A stretch of 36,423 nucleotides of DNA from an uncultured Bacteroidia bacterium. Its GTDB lineage: Bacteria; Bacteroidota; Bacteroidia; Bacteroidales; Prolixibacteraceae. Below the pieces are notes generated by a model. That model had not been told where the DNA came from, made no database searches, and saw only the letters and a list, made by a program, of their open reading frames with translations. The DNA is taken from positions 1 to 36,423 of the forward strand of contig CAIUUO010000278.1 of assembly GCA_903902325.1 (NCBI GenBank), read 5' to 3'. Below, piece by piece: positions 22,495 to 29,132 of the stretch (the stretch's first letter is position 1; each line of letters begins with the position of its first letter). Position numbers and translations under genes: made by a program.

Positions 22495-23619
22495 ATTCCA
22501 CAATGCTTTCAGAAACTGCTCTGCCGGAATAATTTCCACCCCATTCATCATTCTTGCATATTTATCCAGTGAAACTATAATGGCCCTGGCTTGTGGAAAA
22601 TCTTCCGTAAATGCTTTTAATCCCTTTAGATGGCGTGATTTCACTTCGTCTGTTGATTTTATTTCAATGGCAATACGTCCATTCCCAATAATCGCATCCA
22701 CCTCGTATCCTGAACTTGTTCTCCAATAGTTGATATTTTCGCTTGACTGCGTGTAACCTAAATAGGCAATCAATTCCTGAACAATTAAATGCTCGAATGA
22801 ATGACCAAAAATTTCTGTCCCCGGTAGAATGTTTTTATGATTCAATAAATAATTGGCAATACCTACATCAAAAAAATAAAATTTGGGAGCCAAAATTGCC
22901 CTGCGCTTTAGTGTAGCAGTAAAGCCGGGGATCAGATAACCGATCAAAGTATCTTTCAAAATTTCAAAATAATCTTTTACTGTTCGGTGATCGATGCCGC
23001 AATCTTGTGCAATGTTTTTATAAACAATCATTTCACCATTACTCATTGCAGCAACCTCCAAAAAGCGTGAAAAAGATTTCAAATTTCTGGACAAAGCTTC
23101 TTCCCTTATTTCCTCATTCAGATACATTCCAATATAGGCACGAAATCGTTCCCATGGATTACCAATCATATAGTGTCTGGGTATCATTCCATTATTTACT
23201 GCTTTAACCAAATCAAAATCCGGAATTTCAGAGCTGACTAAAGGATATAATATTTTTTTCAACGCCCTGCCGCCTAATAAATTAGTTCCACTTCTGATTA
23301 ATTTTCGGGGGCTCGACCCGCTCAATATAAAGCGGATCCTTTTTTGATGGATCAAAGCATGTATCTCATCCAAAAGTTGCGGCACTTTCTGTATCTCATC
23401 AATAATCACCAAATCACCTTCTTTCATCAGTTCCAATTCCTCGCTCAGCAAGGCAGGCTTGCGCAGGAACCGCTCAAATTCTTTTGCCTGCAACAAATCA
23501 TAATATCTCGCTTGGGGATAGGTTTGTTCCAATAAAGTTGTTTTACCTACTTGGCGTGCTCCCCACAAAAACACACTGTCATTATTCTCATCTTCCAAAG
23601 ATAATTTGCGGATATACAT
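22480..23619 (-). CDS. AAA (AAA_14) ATPase with DUF4143 C-terminal domain, copy 1
   Basis: The product has 379 residues. Walker A is GARQVGKT at 20-27, and Walker B is LVIIDEIQK near 70-78, with a sensor-like FILSGSS. The C-terminal DUF4143 part holds EVDAIIGNGRIAIEIKS, which resembles a PD-(D/E)XK nuclease core (D ... E-x-K). The family is abundant and transferred often among Bacteroidota, and its function is not established; roles in DNA binding or defence have been suggested. The gene is wedged between the XRE-S24 gene, which it overlaps by 15 bp tail to tail, and a duplicated fragment of that gene's 3' end. It carries its own promoter at 23665-23695. Confidence 0.9.
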   Translation of the reverse strand: MYIRKLSLEDENNDSVFLWGARQVGKTTLLEQTYPQARYYDLLQAKEFERFLRKPALLSEELELMKEGDLVIIDEIQKVPQLLDEIHALIHQKRIRFILSGSSPRKLIRSGTNLLGGRALKKILYPLVSSEIPDFDLVKAVNNGMIPRHYMIGNPWERFRAYIGMYLNEEIREEALSRNLKSFSRFLEVAAMSNGEMIVYKNIAQDCGIDHRTVKDYFEILKDTLIGYLIPGFTATLKRRAILAPKFYFFDVGIANYLLNHKNILPGTEIFGHSFEHLIVQELIAYLGYTQSSENINYWRTSSGYEVDAIIGNGRIAIEIKSTDEVKSRHLKGLKAFTEDFPQARAIIVSLDKYARMMNGVEIIPAEQFLKALWNSEII

Positions 23620-23632
23620 ATCAAAAATTGCT

Positions 23633-23650
23633 ATTTTATCATGATAAAAT
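23633..23650 (-). promoter_or_regulatory. Perfect 18-bp palindrome in the leader of ATPase copy 1
   Basis: ATTTTATCATGATAAAAT is perfectly self-complementary. It lies between the -7 box (23665-23672) and the ATG at 23619, where a bound protein would block transcription. It is a candidate operator; the binding protein is unknown. Confidence 0.55.
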
Positions 23651-23664
23651 TACATTTAGTGATT

Positions 23665-23695
23665 CAAATATAGAAAATAAATTAGAATTTCACAA
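23665..23695 (-). promoter_or_regulatory. Promoter of ATPase copy 1
   Basis: On the minus strand, TTG (23695-23693) is followed after 20 bases by TATATTTG (23672-23665), matching the Bacteroidota TTG-N19-21-TAnnTTTG arrangement. It begins 2 bp from the repressor-tail remnant. Confidence 0.65.
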
Positions 23696-23696
23696 C

Positions 23697-23777
23697 CTGG
23701 ACAATCAGCAGATCATGAACAACCTTGAAATGATCAGGAAGGAGATGACGGAAATCAGACAACAGCTAAAAAGTTGA
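23697..23777 (+). pseudogene. Diverged duplicate of the XRE-S24 repressor's 3' end
   Basis: This 81-bp segment encodes LDNQQIMNNLEMIRKEM then TEIRQQLKS and a stop. It aligns without gaps to the last codons of the repressor gene (from 22411). I count 7 differences in the first 74 bases, most of them silent. The rest of a repressor gene is missing. It is either the tail of a former tandem paralogue or the displaced original tail after the ATPase module inserted and supplied a replacement end. Confidence 0.8.
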
Positions 23778-23855
23778 TAGTTCGTTTCTGACTGTTCTAC
23801 GAACGATTGACGAAGCTCATACATATCAAATCCAAATCTGTGGTTGCAAAACATG

Positions 23856-25157
23856 TCAAACTGATTCAGTCAATGCGTTAATTGCATATAGCGGCAGATT
23901 AGTCAGCCAATCTTCTTTTCTATATTCTGACATGGAGGTTCTAATTGCCGTTTTGGGGGAATATTTCTGACAAAATGTTTTCAGACTTTTTGCCTGTAGA
24001 TTCTCCGCTGCTTTGACTTCGATGGGAATTGCCTCTCCTTTGTACTGCACCAAAAAATCAATTTCGGCTGTCGACCTTTCAGCAGACCAATAGTAAATTG
24101 CTAAATCCGGGATTGTGAATAATTGTTGTATGACATACTGTTCCGTCAGTGCACCCTTGAACTCCTCAAATATAATATTGCCTTCTAATAAAGTTCGGAC
24201 ATCGATATCCCCCATGGCCCCCAACAGGCCGACATCCACAACAAATAACTTAAATGCAGTAATGTCTTCATACGCCTTCAACGGAATACCAGGTTTTGAA
24301 ACCCTGCAAACCTTATGCACCAATCCGCAATCAATCAACCATGATAAGGCCAATTCATAATCCTTGGCTCTCGAACCCTGTTTTACTGCTCCATAAATGA
24401 ATTTTCGATTCTCCTTTGCCAGCTGTGAAGGTATTGAATTCCAAAGCATCCTGATTCGTGGTACTATTTCGCTGGGTGCATGTTTTGAAAAATCATGCTC
24501 ATAAGCAAATAGTATTCTTTTCTGAATGGCCCTGACTTCATTAAAATCGTTTTGCAAACTATAAGATAGTACTGATTCGGGCATACCGCCAATGTAATAA
24601 TATAGTCGGAGTAACTGAATGAATTTTTCTTTGAATGTTTTTATAAGGATCCAATCCCTGCTTTTTAACAGGTTTAGCAGTGCTTGTTGGTTCAGTGCCT
24701 GCAAAAATTCATTGAAATTGAGAGGATTGAGTTCCAAAAATTCAACTTTTCCTACAGGGAATGAAGTGTGATTATGAAGCGCCACGCCAAGCAGTGAACC
24801 TGCTGCAATGATCTGGTACTGTGGGGCATTTTCGTAAAAGTATTTTAGCGAGGTGATCGCCCCTTCCGCTTCCTGTATTTCATCAAAAATAATCAGCGTA
24901 TTATCAGGATGAATCTGAAGGCCTGATTCAATCTGTAAGGCTGTAATGATTCGGGCAATGTCGTAATTGTCAACAAACAATGTCTTGAGGAGTTTTGAAC
25001 TCTCGAAATTCACATAAACAGTCTGGGTATATTCATTCTTCCCAAACTCTTTCATCAGCCACGTTTTGCCAACCTGACGTGCTCCACGAATAATCAGAGG
25101 TTTCCGCCCGGATCTGTTTTTCCAGGATATTAGTTCTTGCATTGCAGTTCTTTCCAT
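23856..25157 (-). CDS. AAA (AAA_14) ATPase with DUF4143 C-terminal domain, copy 2
   Basis: The product has 433 residues. Walker A GARQVGKT lies at 25-32, and Walker B is LIIFDEIQEAEG near residue 90. IIAAGSLLGVAL is a sensor-like strand. The C-terminal DUF4143 part carries STAEIDFLVQYKGEAIPIEVKA, again a PD-(D/E)XK-like core. It shares fold and motifs with copy 1 but little overall identity (433 against 379 residues), so the two are not a recent duplication. It is preceded by an unusual 32-bp tandem repeat. Its presence beside copy 1 and two coding fragments marks an insertion-prone site. Confidence 0.9.
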   Translation of the reverse strand: MERTAMQELISWKNRSGRKPLIIRGARQVGKTWLMKEFGKNEYTQTVYVNFESSKLLKTLFVDNYDIARIITALQIESGLQIHPDNTLIIFDEIQEAEGAITSLKYFYENAPQYQIIAAGSLLGVALHNHTSFPVGKVEFLELNPLNFNEFLQALNQQALLNLLKSRDWILIKTFKEKFIQLLRLYYYIGGMPESVLSYSLQNDFNEVRAIQKRILFAYEHDFSKHAPSEIVPRIRMLWNSIPSQLAKENRKFIYGAVKQGSRAKDYELALSWLIDCGLVHKVCRVSKPGIPLKAYEDITAFKLFVVDVGLLGAMGDIDVRTLLEGNIIFEEFKGALTEQYVIQQLFTIPDLAIYYWSAERSTAEIDFLVQYKGEAIPIEVKAAENLQAKSLKTFCQKYSPKTAIRTSMSEYRKEDWLTNLPLYAINALTESV

Positions 25158-25181
25158 TGCATAGTTGTTTTAGTCACACAT

Positions 25182-25276
25182 ATTCAACCGTCTATATGTG
25201 CAAATATACAATTATTCGAACGTCTTTGTGTACAAAATTGCAATAATTCAAATGTCTTTACAAAAATACTTCAATA
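25182..25276. repeat. Three tandem 32-bp repeats upstream of ATPase copy 2
   Basis: Units start at 25182, 25214 and 25246, each beginning ATTC(A/G)A and containing GTCT, with a CAA-rich right half. Units 1 and 2 are exactly 32 bp and unit 3 about 31 bp. The array lies 25-120 bp before the ATG (minus strand) and contains minus-strand -7-like boxes TATATTTG (25208-25201) and TATTTTTG (25268-25261). It probably combines promoter and regulator sites. There are no spacers of unique sequence, so it is not a CRISPR array. Confidence 0.7.
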
Positions 25277-25297
25277 AATCAGAAAAGGGATGCCTAA

Positions 25298-25378
25298 ATC
25301 AACAAGAAGGACATCATCGTTCTGCTGATAGCCAAGCTCAAAGAACTGATTGAAAAGATTGGTAATATGTCGAGTTAG
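25298..25378 (+). pseudogene. Orphan C-terminal coding fragment, coiled-coil-like
   Basis: The plus frame reads INKKDIIVLLIAKLKEL then IEKIGNMSS and TAG, just upstream of the beta-helix gene's 3' end. It has no start codon and is preceded by a stop. The heptad-like helix resembles the C-terminal tails of XRE-type repressors or transposases. I infer another remnant of a lost gene at this site. Confidence 0.35.
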
Positions 25379-25387
25379 AGCCATTAA

Positions 25388-27115
25388 TTACTCCATCACC
25401 GTTTTCCTGTTTTTGACATTTACTCCATCACCCTTGCCATTGATGACGTGGAGCATCTTGCTCTCCTTGTTCCCATTGAGCCAGAAAATGATTTTGTGGT
25501 GAATATCCTTTTCCAGTTTTTTGGGCGTTTCGATGGTGTTGTTAACGATCACGGGAGCTTGGTAGAAAACGCAATAGATCCCCAAACCAATTGCCTCATG
25601 GCTTTTAACTTTGTCGGAGACCTTGTAGGAGGCATAACCGCCGGTTCCGCTGTGTTTCCATGAATCGACGGTGGGTGGGTCATAGGGCAGTTCACTCTGG
25701 TAAAAATAGAGCCTGCCCTTGTTGCCGTTCCAAAGGGTCTGGTATTCCTGGAAATGCTCGTTGAAAAGGCCATAAATGGTAACATGATCCCCGTTGACAA
25801 TCAATCCGTTTGCACCCTTGTTCTTCTCCCATCCGACGCCGTTTCCATGATCCGCCCGCCAGATCCAGGTATGGTCAACGCGAACATGGTTGCTGTTGAT
25901 GATGAAGCAACTGGTAGCCGAACCTTCCGCCGGACCGCCAACCCTGAAGAACAGATCATACAGGTAAGTCGGTTGTTTTCCATGATTCTTATGGGAATTT
26001 GGTTCACCCACTTGCAACAACTTATCCGCATTCAATTTGCCGGCATCGAACAGGAGTCCGCACATCGTTACATGATCCACATCCGAAATTTCGATGATGG
26101 AATTCCCGTTTGCAGAGACCAGCGTTGCCAAACCCAAGCCCATCACAACTGTCCCGGGCTTGTCAATTTTCAGGCTTTCATCAATGGGATAGATTCCCGG
26201 GGTAAAAAGCAGATTCTTGCCAGCTTTCAGGGCTGCATTGATTGAAATGGAATTATCGGTGGATGTAACCACGTAAAAACTGCTCAATTTCAAAATCTCC
26301 ACATCTTCGGGTTGGTTCATCCAGGTTACTCCGCTGCTGTTTTTAGTCAGTTTGGGTACGGCGACACAGAAATCTTCCTTATCAAAAGCCAGATAAGGTT
26401 TTTCCCGGATTTCAGGCGTTTCATTGATAACGGTATATGGATTGGCAGGCCACTTGTCGGCCGGGGCGCCATGAACCCCCACAAACATCATGTTCCAGCT
26501 GCCTCCTTTCCAGGCTCCCATTTCATCGTTCCGCGAAAACCATTGTTGTTGCGGACCGGAATAGACAGTTCCATCTATTTTCGAATCAGCCAGAAAACCT
26601 CCGCTGGCCCAGCCGTGGTCGTGGAGTTGGATGTTTCCTTTGACATGTACCCTGCGCATGGGAGCCGCCTGCGAGACACCCCAGATCATGGTGGAATCCC
26701 CGGTAGGTACCATGGTCAGATTTTCGACGGAACGCCAGAAATTGCAGGTCACATTGCCATTGTTGAACAATCCCTTTGAGATCAAATTCCCGTTAATTAC
26801 AACATCCTCGGGCGATTTGCCAAGTCCAATTACCTGCATGTAATATCCCATCGTGAGATTCAGGCTGTAGGTTCCGGGTTTGAACAAAAAGGCGTAGCGC
26901 TTCGTGCTGAATTCGCTCTTCCTGTCGTGCTGGACATTGCCGATCGAGTCTATCAAAGACTGAACCACCTTCATATCCATTGCCGGATCAAACACAAAAA
27001 CATTTTTTCCCAGGAGAGATGAATTGTATTTGCCTGAGACTTGCGATATGCCGGATTGAACGATCAGGAGAAAAAATGATAATGTGACAATGAGTCTGTA
27101 AACGTGTTTTTTCAT
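25388..27115 (-). CDS. Secreted parallel beta-helix protein (GH55-like / pectate-lyase-like fold)
   Basis: The product has 575 residues with a signal peptide (MKKHVYRLIVTLSFFLL, ending GISQ). KPGTYSLNLTMGYYMQVIGLG in the first half and FTPGIYPIDESLKIDKPGTVVMGLG in the second are the paired start motifs of a double right-handed beta-helix, as in GH55 and related proteins. WFSRNDEMGAWKGGSWNMMF and GVHGAPADKWP, and DHTWIWRADHG, are strongly conserved-looking blocks. Relatives have been labelled adenylyl cyclase or sialidase without evidence. A carbohydrate-active role is likely from fold, export and the nearby xylan genes, but substrate and catalytic residues are not identified. Divergent region upstream holds an inverted-repeat element. 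Confidence 0.7.
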   Translation of the reverse strand: MKKHVYRLIVTLSFFLLIVQSGISQVSGKYNSSLLGKNVFVFDPAMDMKVVQSLIDSIGNVQHDRKSEFSTKRYAFLFKPGTYSLNLTMGYYMQVIGLGKSPEDVVINGNLISKGLFNNGNVTCNFWRSVENLTMVPTGDSTMIWGVSQAAPMRRVHVKGNIQLHDHGWASGGFLADSKIDGTVYSGPQQQWFSRNDEMGAWKGGSWNMMFVGVHGAPADKWPANPYTVINETPEIREKPYLAFDKEDFCVAVPKLTKNSSGVTWMNQPEDVEILKLSSFYVVTSTDNSISINAALKAGKNLLFTPGIYPIDESLKIDKPGTVVMGLGLATLVSANGNSIIEISDVDHVTMCGLLFDAGKLNADKLLQVGEPNSHKNHGKQPTYLYDLFFRVGGPAEGSATSCFIINSNHVRVDHTWIWRADHGNGVGWEKNKGANGLIVNGDHVTIYGLFNEHFQEYQTLWNGNKGRLYFYQSELPYDPPTVDSWKHSGTGGYASYKVSDKVKSHEAIGLGIYCVFYQAPVIVNNTIETPKKLEKDIHHKIIFWLNGNKESKMLHVINGKGDGVNVKNRKTVME

Positions 27116-27166
27116 AAAATAGTATGTTCTAAGAAATGGGAAAAAATTGGTGCCTCATGTTTCAAA

Positions 27167-27303
27167 ATTTGACCCCTCTTCCCGAAGTCTTTCGGGACCC
27201 CGAGGGGGAGACTTTAGATTTGCATTCATATCACCATCCGTGCATTACTCCCCTCCTTCGGAGAGCCTGTCCTGATTCATCGGGAGGTTGGGGGAGGTCA
27301 AAT
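27167..27303. repeat. Inverted-repeat element, ATTTGACC type
   Basis: ATTTGACC (27167-27174) faces GAGGTCAAAT (27294-27303). Inside are TCCCGAA-GTC-TTTCGGGA (27180-27198), CCCCTC/GAGGGG blocks and TCCTGA-TTCA-TCGGGA-like sequence. It fills the gap between the beta-helix gene and the GlcG-like gene. Confidence 0.7.
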
Positions 27304-27342
27304 AATGAGGAAATTGAGTATATCATTATTTCATTCTGATTA

Positions 27343-27798
27343 CTATTTTGAGGTTGGGTCTGTTTTTTCTACAGCCTTTATAACGATTTCCAGATCAGTG
27401 GTTCCCCTGAATCCGCTAAATCCAACGGATAGTTTAGTCCCATCGCTGAAGGTGACAGGCTGCCCGCCCTTGTACCCGATAAAATCAGGCATCCTGATGC
27501 CAAACTGCCGAAAGTCGATTTGTTCGTTGAATACCAATTTTTCATATTCGTTGGTTTCGATGCCGGTAATCCACACCTGGCTTGCTTTGGTCCAGGCAAT
27601 TTTAAAGGTTTCCCTGCATCTGAGTTTGTCGGTGCCATACAACTTCCCGAAAATCCTGCCCTCTTCGTCGATGATGCAAACGGCCGCTCCGCCATTTGAA
27701 ATGGCCTTGTCTTCGGGGATTTCCATAAAAACCGGTAAAAGTTCCTCCAGGTTGGCCAGTAATTTTTCAACGAGGGATAATTCTTGTGAATCTTTCAT
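27343..27798 (-). CDS. GlcG/HbpS-like (DUF336) protein
   Basis: The product has 151 residues from the ATG at 27798. The open frame continues upstream to a TTG but that part is hydrophobic junk without a proper signal. The sequence has GGAAVCIIDEEGRIFGKLYG, WTKASQVWITGIET and a glycine-rich end LSVGFSGFRGTTDLEIVIKAVE, matching the GlcG/HbpS fold, in which the terminal motif is usually GVSGGTxxQDexIAxAAL. HbpS binds haem in Streptomyces; GlcG sits in glycolate operons. The precise role here is unknown. No signal peptide, so it is probably cytoplasmic. It is divergent from the GH10 gene. Confidence 0.75.
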   Translation of the reverse strand: MKDSQELSLVEKLLANLEELLPVFMEIPEDKAISNGGAAVCIIDEEGRIFGKLYGTDKLRCRETFKIAWTKASQVWITGIETNEYEKLVFNEQIDFRQFGIRMPDFIGYKGGQPVTFSDGTKLSVGFSGFRGTTDLEIVIKAVEKTDPTSK

Positions 27799-27994
27799 AT
27801 TTGTTGATATTTTTATTGAATTGGGGTTTGATACACTTTTTAAAAACAAGATGAAGTTAAAAATTTGTACGGAATAAATTGCCGGAAAAATCGTTGGTTG
27901 AAATTTCAAACAGAATAGGTAATTTTAAATATTCTAATTTCCGGAAAAATTTAGGAAAACGTACCCGGACCATTTATCCAAAAAAAATGTAATC

Positions 27995-29122
27995 ATGGAA
28001 AAGTTTCTTTTCGCATCGGGATCCTACCGAAAAGTGATCTCCTGTTCCATCCTGGTTCTGTCCGTTCTTCTTTTTGCCGGCAGGGATTCGCTGGCTGGAA
28101 ATTCTGACCGTGTTGCCAGCCTGAACCCGGATTCAGTGTCAGGATTAAAAACTTACTACAAGGATTTCTTCCCGATAGGTGTTTCTGTTTCCCCTTTCTC
28201 CTTGAATGAACCGGAGTCTTCTCTTATTATAAAGCATTTCGCAAGCCTGACAGCCGAAAATGTGATGAAGAGTGCCTTGATTCATCCTGAAGAAAGCAGG
28301 TATTCGTGGGACAATGCCGACAAGATTGTCAATTTTGCACAGGCACACGGACTGCTGATGCGTGGGCATACGCTCTGCTGGCACAAACAGACTCCGGCAT
28401 GGATGTTTAAGGACAACGCCGGAAACCCTGTCTCGAAAGAGGTGCTTCTGGCGAGGCTGAAGGAACACATTACAGCGGTAGTCACCCGGTACAAGGGGAA
28501 AATCTATGCCTGGGATGTTGTCAATGAAGCGGTGGACGACAATGATTCGAAGTTTCTGCGCGAGACCGAATGGTACAAAATATGTGGGGAGGAATACATT
28601 GCAAAGGCTTTCCAGTGGGCACACGAAGCAGATCCGAATGCCAGGCTTTTCTACAATGATTACAATACGGAATTTCCTGGTAAGAGGGACAAAATTTACA
28701 AACTGCTGAAGAAGCTCATCGATGCTGGTGTACCCATTGATGGCATTGGACTGCAGGGGCACTGGAACATCAACCAGCCTTCCGAAAAGGACTTAAGGGA
28801 TGCTATTGAAAAATTTTCTTCTCTTGGATTGAAGATTCAGGTCACTGAACTGGATGTCTCCATCTATACATCGGAAGAAAAGGATCCGGCTGATCACCTG
28901 TTTACTCCGGAGAGGGAGCAAAAACAAATTGAAAAGTACAAAATGGTTTTCGGGGTTTTCCGTGACTATAAAAAATTTATCACTGGCGTGACCTTCTGGA
29001 ATGTCTCGGATAGGAGCAGTTGGCTTGACAATTTTCCAATCAGGGGAAGGAAGAATTACCCCCTGTTGTTTGACCAGGACCTTAAACCAAAGAAGGCATT
29101 CATGCAAGTAATTATATTCTGA
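27995..29122 (+). CDS. Glycoside hydrolase family 10 endo-beta-1,4-xylanase
   Basis: The product has 375 residues with an N-terminal signal segment (hydrophobic 17-30, ending DSLAG). The GH10 barrel begins near residue 60 (IGVSVSPFSLNEPESS ... FASLTAENVMKSA). MRGHTLCWHKQTPAWMF carries the -1 subsite His and Trp. The acid/base is Glu178 in WDVVNEAVDD (codon 28526-28528), and the nucleophile is Glu285 in QVTELDVSI (codon 28847-28849). It hydrolyses internal xylan bonds and accepts glucuronic-acid-decorated chains. No carbohydrate-binding module is present. The GH115 gene begins 10 bp downstream, so the two form an operon, with CE15 next. Confidence 0.95.
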   Translation: MEKFLFASGSYRKVISCSILVLSVLLFAGRDSLAGNSDRVASLNPDSVSGLKTYYKDFFPIGVSVSPFSLNEPESSLIIKHFASLTAENVMKSALIHPEESRYSWDNADKIVNFAQAHGLLMRGHTLCWHKQTPAWMFKDNAGNPVSKEVLLARLKEHITAVVTRYKGKIYAWDVVNEAVDDNDSKFLRETEWYKICGEEYIAKAFQWAHEADPNARLFYNDYNTEFPGKRDKIYKLLKKLIDAGVPIDGIGLQGHWNINQPSEKDLRDAIEKFSSLGLKIQVTELDVSIYTSEEKDPADHLFTPEREQKQIEKYKMVFGVFRDYKKFITGVTFWNVSDRSSWLDNFPIRGRKNYPLLFDQDLKPKKAFMQVIIF

Positions 29123-29132
29123 AATTACCCTG

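Noticed and set aside
22480-25157. Tandem duplication of the two DUF4143 ATPases
   Set aside because: They differ in length and share little outside the Walker and nuclease-like motifs, so independent acquisition is more likely than a local duplication.
25182-25276. Possible CRISPR array
   Set aside because: Repeats are directly abutting with no unique spacers and no cas genes are present.
27305-27877. 190-codon plus-strand open frame opposite the GlcG/HbpS-like gene
   Set aside because: The minus frame has a recognisable family; the plus frame is Ser/Leu-rich shadow sequence.
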